NCBI RefSeq assembly: GCF_030687495.1
Contig: NZ_CP117435.1
Span: 1,116,001 to 1,180,000, forward strand
Direction of reading: 5' to 3'
Length of the DNA: 64,000 nt
Source of the DNA: Pseudomonas sp. FP453
Lineage (GTDB): Bacteria; Pseudomonadota; Gammaproteobacteria; Pseudomonadales; Pseudomonadaceae
Shown in pieces: positions 46,141 through 54,761 of this stretch (the stretch's first letter is position 1; each line of letters starts with the position of its first letter). The position numbers were made by a program, and so were the translations under genes. The notes beneath the pieces are model-generated. The model was not told the DNA's origin and searched no databases. It saw nothing but the letters and a program-made list of their open reading frames with translations.

Positions 46141-46947
46141 ATGGCGCACCACTTACCTGAACGAGGCTTGCGCGCGCCGCCGAGCCATTGGCCCCATGCC
46201 CGGGTATTGGTGGTGGATGACCACGGTACCTACCGCCTGCTGATGGGCTCATTGCTGACAAAACTCGGCGTGGCTCATCACTGTTGCAGCGACGGACGAA
46301 TGGCGTTGGATGTGCTGAATGTCGAGCGTTTCGACTTGGTGATCAGCGATTGCCGGATGCCGGTCATGGACGGCTACGCGATGACCCGTGAGCTGCGTCG
46401 GCGCGAAAAAGCCGAAGGCCGTCCACCCGTTACGGTACTGGCCTTGACGGCCAGCCTGGGGCCGGAAGACATCCGTCGCTGTATGGCGTGCGGAATGGAC
46501 GGCTGGTTGCACAAGCCGATCGGTTTCGCACAACTGCGCAAGGTTTTGCACTGCTGGCTGGCGCCACCGAACTCAGGCGGCAATGCCGCCAAGTGCATGG
46601 AGGTCACGGTTGTGCCCCGCGGCACGTTCCCCAGCCGCGCCAGCCTGATCGAAGCCTTTGGGAGCTGGGAGGTGGTGGCGCCGATGTTGTTCAGCCTGAT
46701 CGAGGAAGCCCATGCCGACCTGGCGGTGCTGGCCGCCGCCCAAGCCACACTCGATGCCAGCCAGGCTGCGCAGTGTCTGCATCGTCTGGCGGGCAGTGTG
46801 GCGTTTGTGGGGGAAACCGGCCTGGAGAACAGCGCGGTCGCGTTGATCAATGCAGTGCAGGTCTGCGGTGTGAGGCTGAACCAGGCCGGCCTGGATGGCT
46901 ACCGGCAGAGCGTTGAGCGCTATCTGGATTACTTGGCACGACTTTGA
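46141..46947 (+). CDS. Receiver-Hpt phosphotransfer protein
   Basis: This 268-residue protein has a receiver domain (about 20-140) with D26/D27 (VVDDH), phospho-acceptor D70 (VISDCRMPVMDG) and K125 (HKP). A C-terminal Hpt domain follows, with H214 in CLHRLAGS. There is no kinase or DNA-binding part, so it is a phosphorelay intermediate or phosphate sink for an unlinked hybrid kinase. It lies between a chaperone-usher operon and an RcsB-like regulator, an arrangement reminiscent of the cupD/pvr-rcs and roc systems in P. aeruginosa. GAGGG lies five bases before the ATG. Confidence 0.85.
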   Translation: MAHHLPERGLRAPPSHWPHARVLVVDDHGTYRLLMGSLLTKLGVAHHCCSDGRMALDVLNVERFDLVISDCRMPVMDGYAMTRELRRREKAEGRPPVTVLALTASLGPEDIRRCMACGMDGWLHKPIGFAQLRKVLHCWLAPPNSGGNAAKCMEVTVVPRGTFPSRASLIEAFGSWEVVAPMLFSLIEEAHADLAVLAAAQATLDASQAAQCLHRLAGSVAFVGETGLENSAVALINAVQVCGVRLNQAGLDGYRQSVERYLDYLARL

Positions 46948-47010
46948 AGGAATTTATACCTCTGTCATGTAGTACGTTTCCGTAAGTGTGTTCTCTTAAT
47001 TATGTAGGGA

Positions 47011-47027
47011 TTAAGCGTAGCGCTTAA
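47011..47027 (+). promoter_or_regulatory. Perfect palindrome upstream of the RcsB-like gene
   Basis: TTAAGCG-TAG-CGCTTAA has 7-base arms, about 100 bases before the start of the regulator gene. It is a good candidate operator for this regulator or another one. Confidence 0.5.
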
Positions 47028-47126
47028 AACCGGGGGGTAACGCTGAGTGGATGACTTATTTCCTGTTGTTGCAAAAACACGATCGCGGTATTTTGCTGGT
47101 CTCAAACTGCCATCATGGAATGCCCG

Positions 47127-47762
47127 ATGATTCGCATCATTATTGCTGACGATCACCCCATAGTTCGCGTAGGTCAAAAAGTGGTGATAGAGGCGAGCGG
47201 AAAGTGCAAGGTCGTGGCCGAAGCCGATGGCCCTGACCAACTTCTGGAGTTGATAGAACGTATTCCGTGCGACGTGATCGTGACTGATTTCGCCATGCCC
47301 GGTAATCAACAAGCAGACGGTTACGGGCTATTGGGTTTATTGCATCGCAAGTACCCCGACGTGCCCGTGATTCTGGTGACCATGTTCGCCAATATCGCCA
47401 CCCTGCGCGCTGCGTTCGGCCATGGCGCGCGAGGCGTTATTGCCAAGAGTGCATCCGCCAGAGAGTTGCCGCAGGCGCTGATGACCGTGGTGCAGGGGCG
47501 CCAGTTCGTCAGCGAATGCCTGCGCTTGCAGCTGGATCAGGCCTGCCTGGCGCAACCGACCAAGGCGCCGACATTGTCGGGCAAAGAACAGGAAGTGGTG
47601 CGCATGTTGGCCAGCGGCATGACCGTCAGCCAGATTGCCGCGCGGGTCAATCGCAGTATTTCGACGATCAGCAAACAGAAGAGTACGGCGATGCATCGGT
47701 TGTGTATTTCCACGGATGTGGATCTGTTTGCCTATGCACGGGATGCGGGAATGGTTCCTTGA
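47127..47762 (+). CDS. RcsB-like response regulator (NarL/LuxR family)
   Basis: This is a 211-residue DNA-binding response regulator. The receiver domain has ADDHPIV, phospho-acceptor D54 (VTDFAMPGNQQADGYGLL, similar to the E. coli RcsB sequence at the same place) and K in IAKSAS. The C-terminal HTH contains NRSISTISKQKSTAMHRL, close to the RcsB recognition helix region NRSIKTISSQKKSAM. I chose ATG 47127 over ATG 47115 because GGAA lies upstream and RcsB-type proteins start at this point. Control of the adjoining pilus genes is inferred from context. Confidence 0.87.
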   Translation: MIRIIIADDHPIVRVGQKVVIEASGKCKVVAEADGPDQLLELIERIPCDVIVTDFAMPGNQQADGYGLLGLLHRKYPDVPVILVTMFANIATLRAAFGHGARGVIAKSASARELPQALMTVVQGRQFVSECLRLQLDQACLAQPTKAPTLSGKEQEVVRMLASGMTVSQIAARVNRSISTISKQKSTAMHRLCISTDVDLFAYARDAGMVP

Positions 47763-48018
47763 GTCAAGTGCGCGGCCGACTATATCCGTGCGCATTGAAG
47801 TTGATATAAGTCGCGCCGTTATTGGTGTGGCATGGGTATTCGTAAAATGTGTATTGGGTGCCGTGTGGTTGCGCGATAAAGTTCACAAATGTTTTGGTGT
47901 TACTGGCGCCTTGGCATAACCCCCTGGTCTAACTACAGAGTCGTAATTGTTGGCGAGCCTGGTGCAGTCGTGTGCCGATGCTCGTCAACTAAAACCCACT
48001 CGAACGAGTACTTAGTAT

Positions 48019-48672
48019 ATGAAAATGTTGATTAACGTGATGGCCGCCGCCATCGCGCTGGGCGGTGTCGTCCCGGTATTGGCGGCGTCCAGTGTGGATG
48101 TGAACGTCAAGGGCAGTATTACGCCGGCAGCGTGTACGCCGGCCTTGTCCGGCGGCGGCGTGGTGGACCACGGCAAGATATCGCGCAAGGACTTGAACCA
48201 GGGAAATGTGCCCACTGCACTGCCGGTGGCGACACTGCGCTTGAGTGTCGAATGCGCCGCGCCGACACTGATCGCGATCAAAAGTCGCGATAATCGCGCC
48301 GGTAGTTCTGGCGAGGAGTTCATCGGTAAGCGGGAAAATTTTGGCCTGGGCCTGGTCGATGGCAACAAGAAGGTCGGTTGGTACTTGTTGAAAACCCTGA
48401 ATGGGCAGGCCGATGGTGTTGATCGACCGATGATTGAATCGGACGATGGCGCGAGTTGGTCGGACGCCACTCACCCCGACTTGGTGTGGCAGGTCGCGGG
48501 CATGCGCAGCTTGAGTGAAAGCGCGGGTAGCGATGCGGTGCCGTTGCCACTCAAGGCAATGTCGATGGATGTGCGGGTCGAGACCATGATCGTCAGGTTG
48601 CAATACCTGCCGTCGCTGGGAGAGGAGATTCCCCTGGACGGCAGCGCCACCCTCGACGTCGTCTACCTCTGA
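48019..48672 (+). CDS. Detached DUF1120 pilus-subunit-like protein (plus strand)
   Basis: This 217-residue protein is an eighth single-domain DUF1120 subunit, on the strand opposite to its paralogues and downstream of the RcsB-like gene. The signal peptide ends PVLA, the mature start is ASSVDVNVKGSITPAACTPALS, cysteines are AACTP and VECAA, and the end is EEIPLDGSATLDVVYL. It has its own 256-base upstream region, so it may be expressed separately from the main operon. Its ribosome site is weak. Confidence 0.8.
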   Translation: MKMLINVMAAAIALGGVVPVLAASSVDVNVKGSITPAACTPALSGGGVVDHGKISRKDLNQGNVPTALPVATLRLSVECAAPTLIAIKSRDNRAGSSGEEFIGKRENFGLGLVDGNKKVGWYLLKTLNGQADGVDRPMIESDDGASWSDATHPDLVWQVAGMRSLSESAGSDAVPLPLKAMSMDVRVETMIVRLQYLPSLGEEIPLDGSATLDVVYL

Positions 48673-48769
48673 CCCCACCCCCCTTATTGACAAGGTAAAT
48701 GGGCATGGCTTTCCACCCATGCGCAGCTTATCGTGCAGCCCTGATAACACTGAATCACGGAGCCTGCCC

Positions 48770-49240
48770 ATGAGTGATGTCCACGACGCCCTGATCAACC
48801 GCTTCTACCAGGCCTTCCAGCGCCTGGACGCCGAGGCCATGGCCGCCTGCTATACCGATGACGTGGTGTTCAGCGATCCGGCCTTCGGCGAACTGCGCGG
48901 GCGTGATGCCGGCGATATGTGGCGCATGCTCACCACCCGCGCCAAGGATTTCTCCCTGACCTTCGACAGCGTGCGCAGCGATGAGCGCGGCGGCAGTGCG
49001 CATTGGGTGGCCACCTATCTGTTCAGCGCCACCGGCAATACGGTGGTCAACGATATCCAGGCGCGCTTCGTGTTTCGCGACGGCAAGATCAGCGAACACC
49101 ACGACAGCTTCGACCTGTGGCGCTGGTCGCGTCAGGCCCTGGGCACCAAGGGCCTGTTGCTGGGCTGGACGCCCATCGTCAAAAACGCCGTGCGAGCCCA
49201 GGCGCTGCGCGGTTTGAAGGCATTCCAGGCCAGTCGTTGA
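48770..49240 (+). CDS. NTF2-like (SnoaL-fold) protein
   Basis: This 156-residue protein has the NTF2-like opening INRFYQAFQRLDAEAMAACYTDDVVFSDPAFGELRG (in pieces: NRFYQAFQRLD, AACYTDDVVF), followed by strands WVATYLFSAT and ARFVFRDGKISEHHDSFDLW (the latter split as RFVFRDGKI and HHDSFDLW). These are hallmarks of SnoaL/limonene-epoxide-hydrolase-like domains. No reaction can be assigned. I chose ATG 48770, with CGGAG upstream. The downstream GIY-YIG gene lies 37 bases away on the same strand. Confidence 0.8.
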   Translation: MSDVHDALINRFYQAFQRLDAEAMAACYTDDVVFSDPAFGELRGRDAGDMWRMLTTRAKDFSLTFDSVRSDERGGSAHWVATYLFSATGNTVVNDIQARFVFRDGKISEHHDSFDLWRWSRQALGTKGLLLGWTPIVKNAVRAQALRGLKAFQASR

Positions 49241-49277
49241 TAAGCTTGGCGCTCTTCTGGTTTTGCTGAACTGACCT

Positions 49278-49553
49278 GTGACTGATCCTTCTGAACCCAA
49301 ACCCTGGTTTGTCTACCTGGTTCGCGCCGCGAATGGCTCGCTGTATTGCGGCATCAGCAATGACCCGGTGCGCCGTTTTGCGATGCACCAGAGCGGCAAG
49401 GGCGCGCGGTTTTTCCTGTCCAGCCCGGCCGTGGCGCTGGTGTACACCGAGCAATGTGCAAGCAAGGCCGAGGCGCTGCGCCAGGAACGGCTGATCAAGA
49501 AATTGAAGAAAAGCGCCAAGGAATGCCTGGCGGCCAGTGACTCATTGATTTGA
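49278..49553 (+). CDS. GIY-YIG domain protein (YhbQ-like)
   Basis: This 91-residue protein consists of one GIY-YIG domain. [20 protein letters not shown] carries the GIY and YIG positions as VYL and YCG, with the conserved Arg ([16 protein letters not shown]) and the Glu in [16 protein letters not shown]. Stand-alone proteins of this family (YhbQ/UPF0213) are DNA-binding with little or debated nuclease activity. Start is GTG. Confidence 0.87.
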   Translation: MTDPSEPKPWFVYLVRAANGSLYCGISNDPVRRFAMHQSGKGARFFLSSPAVALVYTEQCASKAEALRQERLIKKLKKSAKECLAASDSLI

Positions 49554-49628
49554 CTGATGGGTTCCCATCGTCCCCAAGCGAGATTTTGCAGGCTAAGCTA
49601 GCGGCTCACTTCTAGAGCGGAGTCCGGC

Positions 49629-50564
49629 ATGTCTGAGTTGATCCTGCACCACTACCCGCAATCCCCCTTCGCGGAAAAAGCCCGTCTGTTGCTGGGCTTC
49701 AAGGGCTTGTCCTGGCATTCGGTGCTGATTCCGCCGGTGATGCCCAAGCCGGATTTCACTGCCCTCACCGGCGGCTATCGCAAGACCCCGGTGCTGCAAG
49801 TGGGCGCGGATATCTACTGCGACACGGCCTTGATCGCCCGGCGCCTGGAGCAGGAAAAATCCGCCCCGGCGCTGTTTCCCCAAGGTTTGGAACTGGTCAC
49901 TCAGGGCTTCGCTGCCTGGGCCGATTCGGTGGTGTTTTCCCATGCGGTGGCGCTGGTGTTCCAGCCCGAATCCCTGGCGGTGAAATTCGCCAAGGTGCCG
50001 CCAGAAATGCTCCAGGTGCTGGTGGCCGACCGCGGCAAACTGTTCAGCGGTGGCACGGCGACACGTGTGCAATTGGACCAGGCCCTGCACCAATGGCCGG
50101 CGATTGTCAGCCGCATCGATCAGCAATTGCAGCACCAGGCCGGGGACTTCCTGTTCGGCGAGCCTTCGATTGCCGACTTCTCCCTGGCTCACCCGTTGTG
50201 GTTCCTCAAAGGCTCTTCCGTGACTGCGCCGCTGGTGGATGCTTATCCTGCCGTCGCCGCCTGGCTGGACCGCGTGTTGAGTTTCGGCCATGGCACGTCC
50301 ACCCAGATGAGCGCCGAGCAGGCCCTGGAAATTTCGCGCAACGCCACGCCGGCCAATCTGCCGGATGAAGTGTTCGCGGACTTGAATGGCTTCGCCCCAG
50401 GCCAGCAGGTGACTGTCAGCGCTACCGATTACGGCACCGACCCCGTCGCTGGCGAACTGCTGTTTGCCGGGCGCGAAGAGCTGATCCTGCGCCGTACCGA
50501 CGAACGCGCCGGCACCGTGCATGTGCATTTCCCACGCATGGGTTTCCGCATTCAGGCGCAATAA
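49629..50564 (+). CDS. Glutathione S-transferase family protein
   Basis: This 311-residue protein has an N-terminal thioredoxin-like GST domain (LILHHYPQSPFAEKARLLLGFKGL, split at the SPFAEK active-site loop, then KTPVLQVGADIYCDTALIARRLE) and a helical C-terminal domain (LFGEPSIADFSLAHPLWFL). About 80 residues at the end (VTVSATDYGTDPVAGELLFAG) are strand-rich and not part of a standard GST, forming an extra C-terminal domain. The substrate is unknown. It stands alone. Confidence 0.85.
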   Translation: MSELILHHYPQSPFAEKARLLLGFKGLSWHSVLIPPVMPKPDFTALTGGYRKTPVLQVGADIYCDTALIARRLEQEKSAPALFPQGLELVTQGFAAWADSVVFSHAVALVFQPESLAVKFAKVPPEMLQVLVADRGKLFSGGTATRVQLDQALHQWPAIVSRIDQQLQHQAGDFLFGEPSIADFSLAHPLWFLKGSSVTAPLVDAYPAVAAWLDRVLSFGHGTSTQMSAEQALEISRNATPANLPDEVFADLNGFAPGQQVTVSATDYGTDPVAGELLFAGREELILRRTDERAGTVHVHFPRMGFRIQAQ

Positions 50565-50567
50565 GAT

Positions 50568-50614
50568 CGTCCCCACGCTCCGCGTGGGAACGCATCCCCC
50601 GACGCTCCGCGTCG
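50568..50614 (+). repeat. Short palindromic repeat (CCCCACGCTCCGCGTGGGAACG type)
   Basis: CCCACGCTCCGCGTGGG is a compact hairpin, followed by a partial second copy GACGCTCCGCGTC. This is another common extragenic repeat class of Pseudomonas and may end the GST transcript. Confidence 0.65.
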
Positions 50615-50728
50615 TACTCTCGAAAATATTTGCAGATTTATGTGAGGTAAACCCGCGGCCCATCCGTGTAGTGCTTGAAACTGCGATCAATTCGCATTAA
50701 CAGCGTTTTCTACACGGGTTCTCACAGC

Positions 50729-53149
50729 ATGAAGTTGACGGCGGGCGGTTGGGTTAAACAGTGGCTGGGAGCCTCGGTCTTGGCGGTCTCGGGGTTGGCA
50801 TTGCTGCCCCTGGCCGTGGCGCAGGCGCAGGAACAACAAAGCGCCCGGTTCAACTTTGCCCTGGCAGCCAAGCCGCTGCCCCAGGCCCTGAGCGATTTCA
50901 GCCGGGTCACCGGGATCAGCGTGATCTACACCGACGAAGCGCCTTATGGCCTCAAGGCCCCGGCCGTCAGCGGGCAGATGAGCGCGCCCCAGGCCCTGCA
51001 ACGCCTGCTCGGCAACTCGGGCTTCACCTTCCGCCAGATCGATGCGCGCACCCTCGCACTGGAACCGCTGCCCACCGAAGGCGCGGTCAACCTCGGCGCC
51101 ACCACCATCAGCGGCGTCGACCAGCAGACCCAGGACAGCACCAGCTACCAGCCGCCGCCCACCAGTTCGGTGATGCGCTCCAAGGCGCTGCTGCTGGAAA
51201 CCCCGCAAACCGTCAACGTCGTCCCCGCCCAAGTGCTGCGCGACCAGACCCCACGCAACCTGGATGACGCCCTCGGCAATATCAGCGGCATCACCCAGGC
51301 CAATACCCTTGCCAGCACCCAGGACGCGGTGATGCTGCGCGGCTTTGGCGACAACCGTAACGGTTCGATCATGCGCGACGGCATGCCGGTGGTGCAGGGC
51401 CGTGCGCTGAACGCCACGGCCGAGCGCGTCGAAGTGCTCAAGGGCCCGTCGTCGTTGCTGTACGGCATCCAGGACCCGGGCGGCGTGGTCAATATCGTCA
51501 GTAAAAAGCCGGAACTGGTGCAGTCCACCGCCCTGACCGTGCGCGGCTCCACCTTTGGCGGCGGCAAGAACGGCAGCGGCGGCAGCCTCGACACCACCGG
51601 GCCGATTGGCGACAGCGGCCTGGCTTACCGGCTGATCGTCGACCATGAAGACGAAGACTACTGGCGCAACTTCGGCACCCACCGCGAGACGCTGGTGGCG
51701 CCGTCCCTGGCCTGGTACGGCGACAACACCAAGTTGCTGTTTGCCTACGAGCACCGCGAGTTCCTCTCGCCGTTCGACCGTGGCACCGCCATCGACAAGT
51801 CCAACCACCCGCTGGACATCCCGTCCACCCGCCGTCTGGACGAGCCCTTCAACAACATGGAAGGCCGCTCCGACCTGTACCGCTTCGAAGCCGACCACGA
51901 CCTCAACGACGACTGGAAGGCCCACTTCGGCTACAGCTGGAACCGCGAAACCTACGACGCCAGCCAAGTGCGCGTCAGCGCAGTGGCCACCGACGGCACT
52001 CTGACCCGCAAGATGGACGGCACCAAAGGCGCGATCACCACCGACCGCTTCACCACCGCCAGCCTCGAAGGCAAGGTCAACGTGTTCGGCCTGCAGAACG
52101 ACCTGGTGTTCGGCATGGATGATGAGTACCGCAAGATCTACCGCGCCGACCTGATCCGCCAGAACTCGCGTGGCTCGTTCAACTACTACAACCCGGTCTA
52201 CGGCAACGAAGTCGCCGGCACCACCGTCAGCGCCGCCGACAGCGCCCAGACCGACCTGCTGCGCAGCGACTCGCTGTTCTTCCAGGACGCGATCCACCTC
52301 ACCGACCAGTGGATCTTCGTCGCCGGTGCGCGCTACCAGATGTACGACCAATACGCCGGCAAGGGCGTGCCGTTCAAGGCCAACACCAACGGTAACGGCC
52401 AGGCCTGGGTACCGCGTGCGGGCCTGGTGTATCGCTACACCGACGAGCTGTCCTTCTACGGCAGCTACACCGAATCGTTCAAGCCCAACTCCACCATTGC
52501 TGCCCTGGCCGATGGCAGCAAGTTGACCGGTGACCTGACACCCGAGGAATCCAAGTCCTGGGAACTGGGGGCCAAGCTCGATATTCCTGGGCGCATCACT
52601 GCCAGCGCGGCGCTGTTCAATATCGACAAGCGCAATGTGTTGGTTTCCGTCGGCTCTGGCGCGAATACCATCTACAGCATTGCCGGCCAAGTGCGTTCTC
52701 GTGGCCTGGAACTGGACGCCAGCGGCCAGTTGACCGACCAGTGGAGCGTGATCGGCAGCTATGCCTACACCGACGCCGAAGACGTCAAGGACAAGGATCC
52801 GACCCTGGAGGGCAACCGCCTGCAAAACGTCGCCAAGCACACCGGCTCGTTGTCGGTGGCGTACGACTTCGGCAGCATTTTCGGCGGCGACCAGTTGCGT
52901 ATGGGCACTGGCGCCCGCTACGTCGGCGAGCGCGCAGGCGACGCGGCCAACGACTTCACCCTGCCGGGCTACACCGTGGCGGACGCGTTTGCCACCTACG
53001 ACACCAAGATCGACGGGCAGAAGGTCAAGTTCCAGCTCAACGTGAAGAACCTGTTCGACCGCACCTACTACACCTCGGCGGCCAGCCGCCTGTTTGTGTC
53101 GATTGGCGATGCGCGGCAGTTCTCGGTGTCCAGCACCCTGGAGTTCTAA
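50729..53149 (+). CDS. TonB-dependent siderophore receptor with STN signalling domain
   Basis: This 806-residue outer-membrane receptor has a signal peptide (ending VAQAQEQ). The STN domain (about 40-120, FNFALAAKPLPQALSDFSRVTG in parts) is typical of receptors that signal to an anti-sigma factor. The plug (TPQTVNVVPAQVLRDQTPRN, GPSSLLYGIQDPGGVVNIVSKKP) is followed by a 22-strand barrel ending SVSSTLEF with terminal Phe. The family imports ferric siderophores. No sigma/anti-sigma pair is adjacent, so any partner is elsewhere. The ligand is unknown. ATG 50729 gives a good signal peptide, though its ribosome site is weak. Confidence 0.92.
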   Translation: MKLTAGGWVKQWLGASVLAVSGLALLPLAVAQAQEQQSARFNFALAAKPLPQALSDFSRVTGISVIYTDEAPYGLKAPAVSGQMSAPQALQRLLGNSGFTFRQIDARTLALEPLPTEGAVNLGATTISGVDQQTQDSTSYQPPPTSSVMRSKALLLETPQTVNVVPAQVLRDQTPRNLDDALGNISGITQANTLASTQDAVMLRGFGDNRNGSIMRDGMPVVQGRALNATAERVEVLKGPSSLLYGIQDPGGVVNIVSKKPELVQSTALTVRGSTFGGGKNGSGGSLDTTGPIGDSGLAYRLIVDHEDEDYWRNFGTHRETLVAPSLAWYGDNTKLLFAYEHREFLSPFDRGTAIDKSNHPLDIPSTRRLDEPFNNMEGRSDLYRFEADHDLNDDWKAHFGYSWNRETYDASQVRVSAVATDGTLTRKMDGTKGAITTDRFTTASLEGKVNVFGLQNDLVFGMDDEYRKIYRADLIRQNSRGSFNYYNPVYGNEVAGTTVSAADSAQTDLLRSDSLFFQDAIHLTDQWIFVAGARYQMYDQYAGKGVPFKANTNGNGQAWVPRAGLVYRYTDELSFYGSYTESFKPNSTIAALADGSKLTGDLTPEESKSWELGAKLDIPGRITASAALFNIDKRNVLVSVGSGANTIYSIAGQVRSRGLELDASGQLTDQWSVIGSYAYTDAEDVKDKDPTLEGNRLQNVAKHTGSLSVAYDFGSIFGGDQLRMGTGARYVGERAGDAANDFTLPGYTVADAFATYDTKIDGQKVKFQLNVKNLFDRTYYTSAASRLFVSIGDARQFSVSSTLEF

Positions 53150-53162
53150 GCCTGACGCCTGT

Positions 53163-53265
53163 GGTGAGGGAGCTTGCTCCCGCTGGACTGCGCAGCAGTC
53201 CCAGTCTTTTAAACAAAGAGCTGGGGCCGCTTCGCGCCCCAGCGGGAGCAAGCTCCCTCGCCACA
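53163..53265 (+). repeat. REP/REPIN-like element (GAGGGAGCTTGCTCCC type)
   Basis: GTGAGGGAGCTTGCTCCCGC and GCGGGAGCAAGCTCCCTCGC are inverted arms around a CTGCGCAGCAG-containing centre. It is the second copy of the family seen at 1481-1578 and lies between the receptor gene and dacB. Confidence 0.85.
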
Positions 53266-53320
53266 GGGGGAGCGAGCTGGTAGCGTTGCCGCATTGATTT
53301 TTCGCGGAAACCCAGCACCG

Positions 53321-54760
53321 ATGCAATTTGCAAAGTTGATCTATACCAGCGCACTCCTGTTTTTACTGAGTGGTTGCGCCAGCGTTTCGCAGACAGCCAC
53401 CCAGTCCTCCCTCGACCAACTCTTGGCCGACCCGGCGCTGCACGGCGCCACGGTGTCGCTGACGGTGCGCGATGCCCGCAGCGGCACCACGCTTTATCAG
53501 CACAACCCGCGCACGCGGCTGGTGCCGGCCTCCAACCTCAAGTTGCTGACCACCGCGGCGGCGATGGATGTGCTGGGTCCGCAGTACCGTTTTGCCACCC
53601 AGCTGTTGAGCAACGGCGCGCAGCAGGGCGAGCGCCTCGGCGGCAATCTCTACCTGCGCGGCCTGGGCGACCCGACCCTGCAATTCGCCGATTACCAGGC
53701 CCTGGCCGCACAACTGGCGAGCACAGGCATCCGCCAGGTGCAGGGCGACCTGGTGTTCGATGACACCTGGTTTGACGCCGAACGGCTGGGCGTCGACTGG
53801 TCCCACGATGACGAAAGCACCTACTACGGCGCGCAGATTTCGGCGCTGACCGTGTCACCCAATGCGGATTTCGATGCAGGCACCGTGCTGGTCACGGCCA
53901 AGGCGCCGGTGCGGGCTGGCCAGCCCGTGGCGGTGACGATCTTCCCGCCCACCGACTACCTGCAACTGAGCAACCGCGCCATCAGCGGGCCGGGCAACAC
54001 CTACGGGATCAACCGTCGCCACGGCACCAACCTGTTGCAACTCAGCGGCGCGGTGGCGCCGGGCAAGCAGAGCAGGCAACTGGTGAGCGTGTGGGAACCG
54101 ACGCAACTGGTGGCCAACCTGTTCGAGCAGGCGCTGGCGCAGCAGGGCATCACCGTGCTCGGCCGTCGCGTGATGGGCGGCGCCAGCCCGGCCACGGCGA
54201 ACGTGCTGGCCGAGCATCAGTCGGCACCGTTGCAGGCACTGATTGCGCCGCTGCTCAAGCTGTCGAACAACAACATGTCCGAAGCCTTGCTCAAGGCCAT
54301 GGGCCGCAAGACCTCGAATGCCGGGACGGCGTCGGCCGGCGTGGCGGCGGTGGTGGGCTTCATGCAGCGCCAGGGGCTGGATACGACGATGTTGAGGCAG
54401 GTGGACGGCTCGGGCCTGTCGCGGATGAACCTGGTGTCTTCGCAAACCCTCACCGACCTGTTGCTGGCCGCAAGCAAACAGCCGTGGTTCGACGCCTGGT
54501 ACACCGCGCTGCCAATTGCCGGCAACCGCGACCGCATGACCGGCGGCAGCCTGCGCTGGCGTCTGCGCAAGACCCCGGCGGCCGATAACCTGCACGCCAA
54601 GACCGGCTCCATGGCCGGCGTTTCCTCATTGGGTGGCTACATCACCGACGCCCACGGGCGCCGCCTGGTGTTCTCGATGATCAGCAACAACTACCTGGCC
54701 AGTGGCGCGCAGATCAAGGCCCTGGAAAACCGCGTCGCATTGACCCTGGCCAACTGGTGA
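53321..54760 (+). CDS. dacB: D-alanyl-D-alanine carboxypeptidase/endopeptidase (PBP4 type)
   Basis: This class C penicillin-binding protein of 479 residues trims peptidoglycan peptides in the periplasm. It has a lipobox-like signal (LIYTSALLFLLSGC, Cys about 19), so it may be a lipoprotein. Active-site motifs are S-x-x-K in PASNLKLL, S-x-N in KLSNNNMSEALLK and KTG in HAKTGSMAG. The start ATG 53321 precedes a normal signal; the upstream frame adds nine residues. It is convergent with hmgR, their stops separated by one base. Confidence 0.92.
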   Translation: MQFAKLIYTSALLFLLSGCASVSQTATQSSLDQLLADPALHGATVSLTVRDARSGTTLYQHNPRTRLVPASNLKLLTTAAAMDVLGPQYRFATQLLSNGAQQGERLGGNLYLRGLGDPTLQFADYQALAAQLASTGIRQVQGDLVFDDTWFDAERLGVDWSHDDESTYYGAQISALTVSPNADFDAGTVLVTAKAPVRAGQPVAVTIFPPTDYLQLSNRAISGPGNTYGINRRHGTNLLQLSGAVAPGKQSRQLVSVWEPTQLVANLFEQALAQQGITVLGRRVMGGASPATANVLAEHQSAPLQALIAPLLKLSNNNMSEALLKAMGRKTSNAGTASAGVAAVVGFMQRQGLDTTMLRQVDGSGLSRMNLVSSQTLTDLLLAASKQPWFDAWYTALPIAGNRDRMTGGSLRWRLRKTPAADNLHAKTGSMAGVSSLGGYITDAHGRRLVFSMISNNYLASGAQIKALENRVALTLANW

Positions 54761-54761
54761 C

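Noticed and set aside
50675-50728. TTG start 18 codons upstream of the TonB receptor and a possible Fur box (TGCGA...TCGCA) at 50682-50696
   Set aside because: The ATG at 50729 gives a normal signal peptide. The short inverted repeat matches the Fur consensus poorly, so I did not annotate an iron box.
50687-53326. Very long open frame antisense to the TonB receptor (879 codons)
   Set aside because: It mirrors a real receptor gene in GC-rich DNA, is rich in Val/Gly/Ala/His without domain motifs, and is typical of antisense shadows.
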